64,000 bases of DNA from the NCBI GenBank assembly GCA_036898135.1, contig CM072512.1, forward strand, positions 22,710,234-22,774,233. Reading direction: 5' to 3'. The notes under the pieces were generated by a model that made no database searches, was not told the origin of the DNA, and saw only the letters and a program-made list of their open reading frames with translations. This DNA is from Oncomelania hupensis. Lineage: Eukaryota; Mollusca; Gastropoda; Littorinimorpha; Pomatiopsidae. Below are positions 11,559-23,166 of this stretch, piece by piece (the stretch's first letter is position 1; the number at the start of each line of letters is the position of its first letter). A program made the position numbers and the translations under genes.

Positions 11559-12771
11559 CTGTAACAGCTGAGTTGAAGGTGGTGGTCATGGTGTTGACAT
11601 CTACTTCACCAGCCCCCAAAATGAGCAGTGGTGCAAATTTCCCTTCAATTGTGGCCTGAAATAGTTCTGCCACCTCCGGGTCTTGCAGTTTGTCCAGGTC
11701 GAACTTCAGTCTAGTGCAGTATTTACTCTCTTCAAGTGGAGCCGGAAAGACATCATCAAGAGATCGTGGTCACTTCCGATGTCTTCTCCTGGAAAAGTGC
11801 GTGTCCTGCCAATGTTGATGCTTGATTTGAAGCGTTTCTTCACCATGATGTAGTCTATTTGGTTGTGATGCTCCCCCCCCCCCCCCCCCCGGGACTGTGC
11901 CATGTCCATCGTCTGGAGTTTTTGTGGAGACCAAGCGTGTTTGCCAGTACCAGATTGTTGTATCTGGCAAACTCCAAGAATCTCAGACCCCTGTCATTTG
12001 TCTCATTGTTGCAGTGGGGTCCTTATGTGTCTCCCCAGTTGTGGTGCGCATCTTGGCCAACCTTGGCATTCCAGTCGCCTTGCACTATGACTATGTCCTT
12101 CTTCGGCACTTGGTCAAGGACCGCCTGTAGATTTTCATAAAATCCTCCACTTCGCTGTCGTCATAGTCTGATGTTGGGGCATAGGTCTGGATGATGGTGA
12201 TGTTGAAAGGGGCTGCTCTCAGGCGGATGGTAATGAGTCTACTGGAGACTGGGCGGCAACCCATGACAGTGGCTAGAATGTTCTTGTGGACCAAGAATCC
12301 AACGCCGTGTTCGTGCCTGTCATCTCTACCGCTGAAATAGAGCTTGTGGCCTTTGTCTGTCGTTGTTTCACCTAGGCCTTTCCAGCGCAGTTCGCTAATG
12401 CCTAGAACGTTCCATCGATAGCGGTCCAAATCGTGGGCCAGTTCTTCTAATTTTCCTTCCGCAGTTAGGGTCCTGACATTCCAGGTTCCTATGACGATGT
12501 TGTTTCTCGTGCGGATCTTGCTAAATTGTCCATCAGTAGCATACTTAACACCTCCGTCCTGGTGGCCAACGGAAGGCGCGGTCCTTGAGCCGGGCGACGA
12601 CCTATCCGGTATGGAATTAGTGGATAGTGTCATCATGCATGTAGTGTGTCTTGGGCAAAAAAAGGACCTGGCGGTGCCCAATCCTCTCGAGGCTGTTGGG
12701 CACAGCCGAAATCCACGAATACAGTGTGGCTCGCCTTGGCCCCGAGCACGTTGTCGTTGAACCTGTAGCAA
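11559..12771 (-). pseudogene. Endonuclease region of LINE copy A
   Basis: EEP-type (AP-endonuclease-like) domain. NIVIGTWNVRTL and SELRWKG carry the expected Asn and Glu of the active site, YAPTSDYDD follows, and a GSDHDL motif lies at about 11765-11785. The frame is broken in several places. An 18-bp poly-C run at 11873-11890 replaces the short C run of other copies, and the frame also shifts near 12120. The protein would nick target DNA to prime reverse transcription. Confidence 0.88.
11873..11890. repeat. Poly-C tract inside LINE copy A
   Basis: Eighteen consecutive C where copy B has GCTCCTCGCCGGGA and copy D the equivalent. It is a local expansion, or an assembly or sequencing artefact at a homopolymer. 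Confidence 0.9.
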
Positions 12772-13701
12772 CGTGAGGTTCCTCGCCCTGGCCGGTGACT
12801 TCTGTGTAGAAGACTTTCGCCCAGTGATGCCGTGCTAACATTACCCCTGTTAGTCGCCTCTTACGACACGCCGGGAAACGTTGGGCCTATTCTATTCAGT
12901 GCCCGAACCCACAAACAAACAGCAACAAATATATTACAGACACACACCAAGGGCAACAAAATACAAGACATACACGTGGTGTAAAGGCAGGAAGATCGCT
13001 ACAATAGGAAACTGAAAGGAAAATAGTTTTGTATTTTTTGAATTAAATTGGCTGCATATTATATTATTTTGAAGGGAGAGCAAAAAAAACCATGACTCCT
13101 GCATACCAACCCAGAAATATTAAGTGAAGAATGGCTAAAAACAATAAACAGGCACACATATACACTCACTGTAACTGCCGCACCCACATCTTACAAAACC
13201 CAACTTATGTGACTCATCTCGTCAGACTTTTTAACAAAGAAACGAAACGGCCTATGGGACTTACTTGGTTTGGTGAATTTTGAAAACAAGGATTCCCTTA
13301 ATAATAAACTGACAAAACCAAGCGGATTTGACTTACTTGGTTTTGTGAATTTTTTTAACAAGGGTTTAATTCAATAATAAACTGACAAAACCAAGCGGGT
13401 GACTTGCTTGGTTTTGTCATGTTCTCAACAAAGATCTATCTCAAGAATAATCTGACAAAACAAAGCAAGTCCACAAATAGTCTTAAAACATCAAATCTAT
13501 CAAACATTTCTTTAACATTCAAGGTATGCACTCTTAAATCGAGGAATTGCATTATAATATGCCCTTAAACTTCCAAAAACGATCGCGTAATATAGCGCAA
13601 CACAAAACGTCGATTTTCTCGAAAGTAGGTTTTGTGGACTTGCTCGGTTTTGTCAGTTCACGGTAGAATGATCTTTGGGTCTTATTTGCCGCACCTTCCT
13701 T

Positions 13702-13817
13702 AATTGTACACACCAGGATGATCTTTGGGTCTTATTGGCCGCACCTGCCTTTTTATGTATGATTCATAAGGCAGGTGCGGCCAATAAGACCCAAAGATCA
13801 TCCTGGTGTGTACAATT
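13702..13817. repeat. Perfect 50-bp inverted repeat (hairpin)
   Basis: Arms 13702-13751 and 13768-13817 are perfect complements around a 16-bp spacer, TTTATGTATGATTCAT. A partial third copy of the arm sequence (GATCTTTGGGTCTTATT, GCCGCACCT) precedes it at about 13672-13695. It lies at the right end of the nested inverted-repeat element and contains that element's outer block ACACACCAG. Confidence 0.95.
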
Positions 13818-13836
13818 TTTACTGCCTAGCCACCAC

Positions 13837-15260
13837 AGGCAGGGATGCCAACCACAATATCATAAAAATGCTAAGAAAAAACGGTGGGTAGGGATTGATA
13901 AAATACAGATGAATTAAATATTGAATATTCATATTTGTAACATTTTTTCACTTTGTTTTGTAATTTGGAGCTGACAAATTTTGTTTATAATTTGGGGTTC
14001 ACAAAATAAGCAGAAGAGCGCTGTCCGCTGGACTCTATAAACAATTAATAACTAACTATATAAGCAGAAGGGCTGACACCCTCAACATTACCTGGCTTTA
14101 TTTACCTTTGTGGCAAAGTGGTCATAGTATCATAAATTTGTATAGGTAGGTTTTTCCGATCTTGTAAGAGATAGACCCTTTTTGTGTGAGTGTGGTGCAG
14201 CTATGATCACAATAGGTTAACTGGACCCTATAAACAAGAAATCAATACAAATTTCATTGTCTTATATGTGTGTATATTATAGTTTCAAAGCATGTATTAT
14301 GATATGTGATTACGTACTCCAGAGCACTTTTAGCAGACATAGGTAGTTTTACTTTTAAAAAAAACTAAAAAACTTTATATGACACTTACTTTTAGAGCTA
14401 CTTTTTATTTAACGATGTCTTTCACTTAACCTTTAAACTCTATCTTTTCCTAGTAGCTGTTCACAATTTTGTGTTTAATGAAAACCAAAAAGGAGGGTTC
14501 TTGGGTGTTTTGTTTCTTATTTTTCTCATACTGAAATGTTTTATTCAAATGCCATATTCCTAGTGTGTTTATAAAATGTCACTTAGCAAAGTAAAAATCT
14601 GTTAAAAATCATAAAACTTGTTTGATTAATTTCTTGAATATAGTATATGAACAACTTTTCCTTTGTCACACATCTTTTACGAGTAAAGAGCAGACTTATC
14701 TGTTGTTCTTCTTTTACACTGTAATAAATTAGAAACAATACATTTAGTTTATAACTTACGACATCCAAGGTGTCTTCTATAAGCTGGAACAAAAACGTAT
14801 TACAAAGTAAACGTAGCTTTTTGATAAAAACTAGTTAAGCAACAAACTCACAACAGCCTGCAAACAGATACTTGGCTAAGAATGACACAGTACAATTTAA
14901 TCTCGTTTCGTGGAACATTTTCAATGCGTTGGTGCAATTTGAGGATTTTAACTTGTCATACCAAAACTATGATATTTGCCGTCGCTGACAAATCTCCAGG
15001 TTCTTCCTTGATAAAAGCAGGCAACAATTCTTCATTCTGTGTTCTTTAACAACAAATAACCCTTTTCCATTTTGTTCTCCTCTCACAAAGACAGAGTTAT
15101 CCTGGTTTTAAACCGAATCTAATAGTCTACAATACAACCAATTCCAACAACTGATTTATCAGTACAACAGTCATCATATTGCTCTCAAAACTTTATGGGT
15201 GTTCAAAAATAGGGACGTCATTTGGATATCCCCTCCCCCCACTCCTCCCCATTCCTCTCT
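13837..15260. other. Gene-free AT-rich interior
   Basis: No gene, RNA gene or terminal repeats found. A short match to the 3' end of an R subfamily (GTCCGCTGGACTCTATAAAC) lies at about 14023-14044. The 69-codon open frame at 14583-14792 on the minus strand has no recognisable feature. This may be original interior sequence of the giant element, since no transposon boundary is apparent. Confidence 0.45.
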
Positions 15261-15318
15261 GGGGAGAAGGGATTCTGTATAAATACTATCCCCACTTTCT
15301 GGAAACTCCTATCCTATC

Positions 15319-17593
15319 CTATCCTGTCCCGTAACCCGAAGGTCGTAGGGGCACCACAGATGATCGTTTAACCAGCGTACTCCATCTTTCTCTGTCCTCA
15401 GCAGCCATCATGGCTTCGCTCAGTGTCAAACCAGTCCATTCTCGAATGTTGTCCTCCCACCTCTTTTTCGGTCTCCCTCTTCTTCTACCTCCTTGCACTG
15501 TGCCTTGCAGGATGGTATTTGCAAGGCCTGATGATCTGGTGATGTGTCCATACCATCGGAGTTTCCGTTTCTTCACCACTGTGAGCAGGTCATCGTGTTG
15601 TCCAATGGCTTGTGTGATGGTCTGTCGGACTTCGTCGTTGGTGATGTGTTGGGTATAGGAAATGCCCAGAAGTCTTCTGTAGCACCTCATCTCCATGCTT
15701 TGTATTCTTCGTTGGAGATCTGCTGTGAGGGTCCATGCTTCGCAAGCATATAGAAAGATGACAAGGGAGCGCAGCAGTCTTACTTTGGAATGTAGACTGA
15801 TGGTCCTGTCTTTCCAAATGGGCTTCAACCTTGTCAGGGCAGCAGTTGTTTGTGCGATCCTGGAGAGGACTTCCTGTCGGGACCCATTGTTTGACACAAT
15901 GGCTCCCAAATATTTGAAGCTATGCACTGTGTTGAGGGATTGGCCTTGGACTTTGATGTTCGTGTTGATGCCATTGGTGTTGTTGGTCATCATTTTGGTC
16001 TTCTCTGCACATATTTCCATTCCGTAAGCTCTGGAGGTGGTGTCAAGCCTCTGCACAAGCTGTTCAAGTTCTTGTTCCTCTCCCGCCAATCCATCAATGT
16101 CATCCGCAAAACGAAGATTGGAGATTGCTCTACCCCCTATGCTGACTGTGCCTTCGTGATCTGCAAGAGCATCTGACATGAATCATTGATGTGTTCTAGG
16201 AAGATGTTGACGAGTGTTGGAGAGAGTAGGCATCCTTGACGCACACCGATTGTTGTTCTGAACCAGTTCCCGATAACGCTGTTATGGAGGACTGCACTGG
16301 TAGCCCTGTCATACAGGCTTTTGATGATTTCAATAATTTTAGGGCTGATGTTGTACACTTTCATTGTTGCCCATAGAGCTGCATGCCAGACTCGGTCAAA
16401 CGCCTTTTGAAGTCTATGAACACATGATATAGATGTTGTTGGTGCTGTAGGTATTTCTCACAGATTATTCTGAGTTAAAAATCTGTTCAGTGGTACTTCG
16501 CCCTGCCATGAATCCTGCTTGTTCTTCAGCTATGATTTGTTCAGCTTGGGGTTTCAACCTTTGAGTATTATTTTCAGGAGGACCTTGCTGTGATGGCTGA
16601 TGATGCTGATGGTGCGGTAATTTTCACGCTCCTGAAGGTTACCTTTTTTGGGAAGAGTGGTGACAAGCGACTGGGTCCATGGTGTAGGTCATTCCCCACT
16701 CTGCCAGATCTTGTTACAGATAATGGTGAGAGCATCAATCATCACTTCTCCTCCTGCTTGTAGCAGTTCCGCTGGTATGTTGTCCACTCCCGCTGACTTC
16801 CCTTTCTTTAGCGATTGCACTGCTGCCTCAACTTCTTCCCGGAGAATTGGGAGGATTTCTTCTTCTCTGCTCTCGGGACATGCTAGAACTGATGGGTCTC
16901 CATTTGGTGTATGGTTGTAAAGGTCAGAGCAGTACTCTGTCCATCTGTCCAAGACTTCTTGTTCTTCTGTAAGGCATATGCCAGACTTGCTTTGGATCGT
17001 GGAGACTTTGGGCTGTTTAACACTTGTCAGCCGCTTCACAGTCTGGTAGGCCTTCTTGCTGTTGTTCATTTTCAGACTGTTCTCTATTTCCTGGCATTGA
17101 TCTTCTATCCAGTTCTCCTTTGCTGTGCGCATGCCTTTTCGGATGTCATTGTTGATTTTTCGGTAGACATCAGCTCCCTGTGAGGTGTTCTTTTTCTTTT
17201 TTTTAACTCTCTTCGTTTATCACACAGATCCAAAAGTTCAGGTGTGATCCACGGCTTCTTCTTTGGTCGGTGCTTGCCAAGGATCTCAGTGGCGGCATCT
17301 GTTACAGCTGAGTTGAAGGTAGTGGTCATGGTGTTGACATCTACTTTACCAGCCCCCAAAATGAGCAGTGCTGCAAATTTTCCTCCAATTGTGGCCTGAA
17401 ATATTTCTGCCACCTCCGGGTCTAGCAGTTTGTCCAGGTCGAACTTCAGCCTAGTGCACATTGCTGTATTTACTCTCTTCAAATGGAGCCGGAAAGACAT
17501 CATCACGAGATCGTTGTCACTTCCGATGTCTGCTCCTGGAAAAGTGCGTGTCCTGCCAATGTTGATGCTTGATCTGAAGCGTTTCTTGACCAT
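15319..17593 (-). pseudogene. Reverse transcriptase part of LINE copy B/C
   Basis: It encodes the same reverse transcriptase and C-terminal region as copy A, including ISNLRFADDIDGLAGEEQE and RRRGRPKKRWEDN. The frame is broken into pieces at 15319-16179, 16137-16364, 16689-17132 and 17105-17593 by small indels, for example near 16180 and 16400-16480. The upstream piece keeps the GSDNDL motif, where the active-site His of GSDHDL is replaced by Asn. Not functional. Confidence 0.88.
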
Positions 17594-17841
17594 GATGTAG
17601 TCGATCTGGTTGTGATGCTCCTCGCCGGGACTGTGTGGGTTTGGGCAAATAAAATAGACCCAACGTTTCCCGGCATGTCGTAAGAGGCGACTAACAGGGG
17701 TGATGTTAGCACGGCATCACTGGGCGAAAGTCTTCTACACAGACGTCACCGGCCAGGGCGGAGGAACCTCACGTTACTACAGGTTCCACGACCACGTGCT
17801 CAGGGCCAAGGCGAGCCACACTGTATTCGTGGATTTCGGCT

Positions 17842-18620
17842 GTGGCCAACAGCCTGGAGAGGATTGGGCACCGCCAGGTCTTTTTTTTTTTGCCCGAGAC
17901 ACAACACATGATGAGGCTATCCACTAATTCCATACCGGAGCGGTCGTCGCCCGGAACAAGGACCGCGCCTTTCGTTGGCCACCAGGACGGAGGTGAAAAG
18001 TATGCTACTTATGGACAAATTAGCAAGATCCGCACGAGAAACAACATCGTCATAGGAACCTGGAATGTCAGGACCCTAACTGCGGAAGGAAAATTAGAAG
18101 AACTGGCCCACGAGTTGGACCACTATCGATGGAACGTTCTAGGTCTCAGCGAACTGCGCTGGAAAGGCCTAGGTGAAACAACAACCGACAAAGGCCACAA
18201 GCTCTATTTCAGCGGTAGAGATGACAGGCACGAACACGGCGTTGGATTCTTGGTCCACAAGAACATTCTAGCCACTGTCATGGGTTGCCGCCCAGTCTCC
18301 AGTAGACTCATTACCATCCGTCTGAGAGCAACCCCTTTCAACATTACCATCATCCAGGCCTATGCCCCAACATCAGACTATGACGACAGCGAAGTGGAGG
18401 ATTTTTATGAAAATCTACAGGCGGTCCTTGACCAAGTGCCGAAGAAGGACATAGTCATAGTGCAAGGCGACTGGAATGCTAAGGTTGGCCAAGATGCGCA
18501 CCACAACTGGGGAGGCACACGTGGACCCCACTGCAACAACGAGACAAATGACAGGGGTCTGAGGCTATTGGAGTTTGCCAGATACAGCAATCTGGTACTG
18601 GCAAACACGCTCGGTCTGCA
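17842..18620 (+). pseudogene. Endonuclease part of LINE copy B/C, inverted
   Basis: An open frame with GTWNVRTL, LSELRWKG, YAPTSDYDD and VQGDWNAKVG, i.e. most catalytic motifs of the EEP endonuclease. It ends at the inversion point before the SDH motif, which remains on the minus-strand part. The downstream codons read into R2 sequence. The upstream leader from 17633 matches copy D. Confidence 0.88.
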
Positions 18621-19097
18621 CAAAACAAAACACACAAAAATCTGGAAAATCAGAGCTTTAAATTCCCACTGTCGCTGTCTTTTTACTTTGATCTTTCTCA
18701 TTTATACTCTGTTCTATCAATCTACTATACTGTCTTCTTCACTAGACCAGTCACATAGACTACCTGTTTTTTTGAAAGCTCTTCCGGGATAAAACTCATT
18801 TGTGTTTGAGATCTGTTGGATCAGCTTGGGAATATTGGACGCTTTCTGCCAAATAATAATAAAATGTGGGTTCGGGCATTAAATAGAATAGACCCAACGT
18901 TTCCCGGCGTGTCGTAAGAGGCAACTAACAGGGGTGATATTAGCACGGCATCACTGGGCGAAAGTCTTCTACACAGAAGTCACCGGCCAGGGCGGAGGAA
19001 CCTCACGTTACTACAGGTTCAACGACCACGTGCTCAGGGCCAAGGCGAGTCACACTGTATTCGTGGATTTCGGCTGTGGCCAACAGCCTGGAGAGGA

Positions 19098-20309
19098 TTG
19101 GGCAGCGCCAGTTTTTTTGTGCCCAAGACACACTACATGATGACACAATCCACTAATTCCATACCGGATCGGTCGTCGCCCGGCACAAGGACCGCGCCTT
19201 CCGTTGGCCACCAGGACGGAGGTGTTAAGTATGCTACTGATGGACAATTTAGCAAGATCCGCACGAGAAACAACATCGTCATAGGAACCTGGAATGTCAG
19301 GACCCTAACTGCGGAAGGAAAATTAGAAGAACTGGCCCACGAGTTGGACCACTATCGATGGAACGTTCTAGAAATCAGCGAACTGCGCTGGAAAGGCCTA
19401 GGTGAAACAACGACCGACAAAGGCCACAGGCTCTATTTCAGCGGTAGAGATGACAGGCACGAACACGGCGTTGGATTCTTGGTCCACAAGAACATTCTAG
19501 CCACTGTCATGGGTTGCCGCCCAGTCTCCAGTAGACTCATTACCATTCGCCTGAGAGCAACCCCTTTCAACATCACCATCATCCAGGCCTATGCCCCAAC
19601 ATCAGACTATGACGACAGCGAAGTGGAGGATTTTTATGAAATCGATTGGAATGCCAAGGTTGACCAAGATGCGCACCACAACTGGAGAGACACATGTGGA
19701 CCCTACTGCAACAACGAGACAAATGACAGGGGTCTGAGACTCTTGGAGTTTGCCAGATACAACAATCTGGTACTGGCAAACGCGCTTGGTCTCCACAAAA
19801 ACTCCAGACGATGGACAAGGCACAGTCCCGGCGGGGAGCATCACAACCAAATAGACTACACCATGGTCAAGAAACGCTTCAGATCAAGCATCAACATTGG
19901 CAGGACACGCACTTTTCCAGGAGCAGACATCGGAAGTGACCACGATCTTGTGATGATGTCTTTCCGGCTCCACTTGAAGAGAGTAAATACAGCAAAGTGC
20001 ACTAGACTGAAGTTCGACCTGGACAAACTGCAAGACCCGGAGGTGGCAGAACTATTTCAGGCCGCAATTGGAGGGAAATTTGCAGCACTGCTCATCTTGG
20101 GGGCTGGTGAAGTAGATGTCAACACCATGACCACTACCTTCAACTCAGCTGTGACAGATGCCACCACTAAGATCCTTGGCAAGCACCGACCAAAGAAGAA
20201 GCCGTGGATCACACCTGAACTTTTGGATCTGTGTGATAAACGAAGAGAGATAACAAAGAAAAAGAACACCTCTCAGGGAGATAACGTCTACCGCAAAAAT
20301 CAACAATGA
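19098..20309 (+). pseudogene. Endonuclease and linker of LINE copy D
   Basis: A 403-codon open frame with GTWNVRTL, SELRWKG, YAPTSDYDD and GSDHDLVMMSF. Against copy C it lacks about 54 bp (18 codons, frame kept), which removes the GD of the GDWN motif and leaves EIDWNAKVDQD. The catalytic Asp of that motif appears lost. The frame shifts near 20290-20310. Confidence 0.88.
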
Positions 20310-20431
20310 AATCCGAAATGGCATGCGCACAGCAAAGGAGAACTGGATAGAAGATCAATGCCAGGAAATAGAGAACAGTCTGAAAAAGAACAACAGCAAG
20401 AAGGCCTACCAGACTGTGAAGCGGCTGACAA

Positions 20432-22138
20432 GTGTCAAACCGCCCAGTCTCCACGATCCAAAGCAAGTCTGGCATATGCCTTACAGAAGAACAAGAAGTC
20501 TTGGACAGATGGACAGAGTACTGCTCTGACCTTTACAACCATACACCAAATGGAGACCCATCAGTTCTAGCATGTCCTGAGAACAGAGAAGAAGAAGAAA
20601 TCCTCCCAATTCTCCGGGAAGAAGTTGAGGCAGCAGTGCAATCGCTAAAGAAAGGGAAGTCAGCGGGAGTGGACAACATACCCGCGGAACTGCTACAAGC
20701 AGGAGGAGAAGCGATGATTGATGCTCTCACCATTATCTGTAACAAGATCTGGCAGAGTGGGGAGTGGCCTATACCATGGACCCAGTCGCTTGTCACCACT
20801 CTTCCCAAAAAAGGTAACCTCCAGGAATGTGAAAATTACCGCACCATCAGCCTCATCAGCCATCCCAGCAAGGTCCTCCTGAAAATAATACTCAAAAGGT
20901 TAAAACCCCAAGCTGAACAAATCATAGCTGAAGAACAAGCAGGATTCAGAGCAGGGCGAAATACCACTGAGCAGATTTTCAACCTCCGAATAATCTGTGA
21001 GAAATACCTACAGCACGAACAACATCTATATCATGTGTTCATAGACTTCAAGAAGGCGTTTGACTGAGTCTGGCATGCAGCTCTATGGGCAACAATGAAA
21101 GTGTACAACATCTGCCCTAAAATTATTGAAGTCATCAAAAGCCTGTATGACAAGGCTATCAGTGCAGTCCTCCACAACAGCGCCATCGGGAACTGATTCA
21201 GAACAACAATCGGTGTGCGTCAAGGATGCCTACTCTCTCCAACACTCTTCAACATCTTCCTAGAGCGCATCATGTCAGATGCTCTTGCAGATCATGAAGG
21301 CACAGTCAGCATAGGGGGTAGAGCAATCTCCAATCTTCGTTTTGCGGATGACATTGATGGATTGGCGGGAGAGGAACAATAACTTGAACAGCTGGTACAG
21401 AGGCTTGACACCATCTCCAGAGCTTATGGAATGGAAATAAGTGCAGAGAAGACCAAAATTATGACCAGCAACACCAATGGCATCAACACGGACATCAAAG
21501 TCCAAGGCCAATCCCTCAACACAGTGCATAGCTTCAAATATTTAGGAGCCATTATATCAAACAATGTGTCCCGACAGGAAATCCTCTCCAGGATCGCACA
21601 AACAACTTCTGCCCTGACAAGGTTGAAGCCCATTTGGAAAGACAGGACCATCAGTCTACATTCCAAAGTAAGACTGCTGCGCTCCCTTGTCATCTTCATC
21701 TTCCTATATGCTTGCGAAGCATGGACCCTCACAGCAGATCTCCAACGAAGAATACAAAGCATGGAGATGAGGTGCTACAGAAGACTTCTGGGCATTTCCT
21801 ATACCCAACACATCACCAACGACGAAGTCCGACAGACCATCACACAAGCCATTGGACAACACGATGACCTGCTCACAGTGGTGAAGAAACGGAAACTCCG
21901 ATGGTATGGCCACGCCACCAGATCATCAGGCCTTGCAAAGACTATTCTGCAAGGCACAGTGCAAGGAGGTAGAAGAAGAGGGAGACTGAAAAAGAGGTGG
22001 GAGGACAACATTCGAGAATGGACTGGTTTGACACTGAGCGAAGCCATGAGGGCTGCTGAGGACAGAGAAAGATGGAGTATGCTGGTTAAACGATCATCTG
22101 TGGTGCCCCTACGACCTCCGGGTTACGGGACAGGATAG
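20432..22138 (+). pseudogene. Reverse transcriptase of LINE copy D
   Basis: The reading frame holds VDNIPAELLQAGGEAM, FIDFKKAFD, GVRQGCLLSPTLFN, FADD (21351-21362) and the C-terminal KKRWEDNIREWTG region. Three in-frame stops interrupt it: TGA at 21065, TGA at 21194 and TAA at 21380. All are single-base changes relative to the other copies. The final stop lies in the terminal GGATAGG repeat. Confidence 0.9.
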
Positions 22139-22150
22139 GATAGGATAGGA

Positions 22151-22361
22151 CAACGCATTTTTCATTAGAATAACAACTTAATCCGCTTACACACATCGTT
22201 CGTACGCATCAACACAACATTTGCACTACATCATGTACAGCATCATTCAGAAAGTATTATTACTGTTCATACGATTTACACAGAAAACGCCTTGCGGAAC
22301 AAGTGCGTTTTTAAGCAGCTCTTGAAGAAAAAAAGGTCTGTACAATATCTTAACCAGCAGG
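22151..22361. other. Unassigned sequence between LINE D and R2
   Basis: About 210 bp with no match to R, the LINE or the SINEs in this window. It separates the LINE D tail from the resumption of R2 and may be another small insertion. It carries TTTTTAAGCAGCTCTTGAAG but no clear repeat ends. Confidence 0.4.
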
Positions 22362-22415
22362 GGCGTCCTATGATATATTTATTTGGCAATGTAGTCATTT
22401 TATATGTATGTATTT

Positions 22416-23166
22416 CAGGGCTAGAAATTAACTTTTTTCTTTGGGGGCCACCGGGCCCCTTGATTGAAAAATTTGAGGGCCCACAAGCAACTTTCGGGGC
22501 CCAACTTGAAAAATAATGCAAACAAAAACAAAAGAATTATTGACAATATAATAAGTAGAAAGTACAATTTGTTTGATAATCTAAAATAAAAACAATGGAA
22601 TTTCAAATTTTGCTGAGTGATGTCATTTTTATTTGCCTTTTCTTTCACTTTCAAACATTACCAACAAAAAAGGGGAAAACACACACACACATTCAGTGAC
22701 ACACATATTCCAGTAACTAGTGAGCCTGAAATGGCCATTAAACAAAATAGAAAAAAATCAAGTGAGTCTCTTGTATAATACTTTTCAGTTTTGTGACTTG
22801 TTTTAGGGACTGTTTGGCGACGATATGTAGCCATACTTTCGTACTTGCAAAGATGGACATTTTGCGTTTATGTTGTGCCATAGCCTTTTGTTTATTATAT
22901 TAAAAAGATATTGAAGTGTATATTACACTTTTGAGTGCAAAATTAAAGGGTTTCCGCTTCTTTTCTCTGTTTTGTTTTTTCTGTCCAAATTTAGGGCACC
23001 GGTGTGGGTTGCTTCCCTTGGCCCAAATACGAAACTGCCGAGTAGAGCTAACTGTAGCAGACGAATTATTTTGCGTGCCAAGCGGGCCCTTCGTTTTTCA
23101 ACTTTCCGAGCCCTAAATCAACTTTGCGGGTTTTTGGCCCCGGGCCCCCGCTAGTTTCGAGCCCTG
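22416..23166. mobile_element. 751-bp non-autonomous TIR element in R2
   Basis: Left end CAGGGCTAGAAATTAACT; right end complemented CAGGGCTCGAAACTAGCG. Both continue into GGGCCC-rich subterminal sequence. A 5-bp direct repeat TATTT at 22411-22415 and 23167-23171 flanks it, and removing the element plus one repeat restores the R sequence TATGTATG-TATTT-TGTTGATATT. The CAGGGCTCGAAA type of terminus recalls hAT-like elements, but hAT normally makes 8-bp duplications. No coding capacity. Confidence 0.8.

Larger units (their letters stand above)
9568..12913 (-). mobile_element. LINE copy A, near full length (CFDP2-like/RTE-type)
   Basis: A non-LTR retrotransposon with an apurinic-like endonuclease, reverse transcriptase and a basic C-terminal region, ending in a short (GGATA)n tail. 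The 5' end TGTGGGTTCGGGCACTG at 12913 matches the 5' end of copy D at 18865, so it is probably full length. A direct repeat AAACAAAC(A) flanks it at about 9556-9567 and 12913-12921. It sits inside the nested inverted-repeat element. The family resembles RTE-type LINEs related to craniofacial development protein 2; the clade name is from memory of the family and not tested. Confidence 0.9.
9020..13836. mobile_element. Nested inverted-repeat element with a repeated 22-bp motif
   Basis: The outer blocks GGCTAGGCAGTAAA...TTGTACACACCAG at 9021-9052 recur inverted at about 13800-13836. Inside these, TGACAAAACCGAGTAAGTCC near 9065 is mirrored by GGACTTGCTCGGTTTTGTCA near 13633-13654. The related motif (C)TGACAAAACC(A/G)AGCAAGTCCAC occurs about ten times, in both orientations, confined to about 9065-9345 and 13255-13655. 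This is the layout of a DNA transposon with subterminal binding-site clusters. No transposase is visible, LINE copy A fills the middle, and no clear target duplication was found. Confidence 0.55.
15306..18640 (-). mobile_element. LINE copy B/C: one insertion with an inverted 5' half (twin priming)
   Basis: The 3' part (15306-17632) lies on the minus strand. The 5' part (17633 to about 18626) lies inverted, on the plus strand, with its 5' terminus TGTGGGTT joined to the 3' part. Together they cover the element except about 20 bp at the break (the ACTCCAGACGATGGAC region of copy D). An 8-bp direct repeat TCTGGAAA at 15298-15305 and 18641-18648 flanks the whole and interrupts R2. A 14-bp A-rich filler ends the inverted part. 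This is the structure expected from twin priming, described for human L1. Confidence 0.85.
18865..22150 (+). mobile_element. LINE copy D, full length but dead
   Basis: It runs from TGTGGGTTCGGGCATT to the (GGATA)n tail at 22136-22150, inserted into R2. No target duplication could be defined. It shares with copy C the 5' leader with CCCGGCGTGTCGTAAGAGGC. Being complete at both ends, it is the best family reference in the window. Confidence 0.92.
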
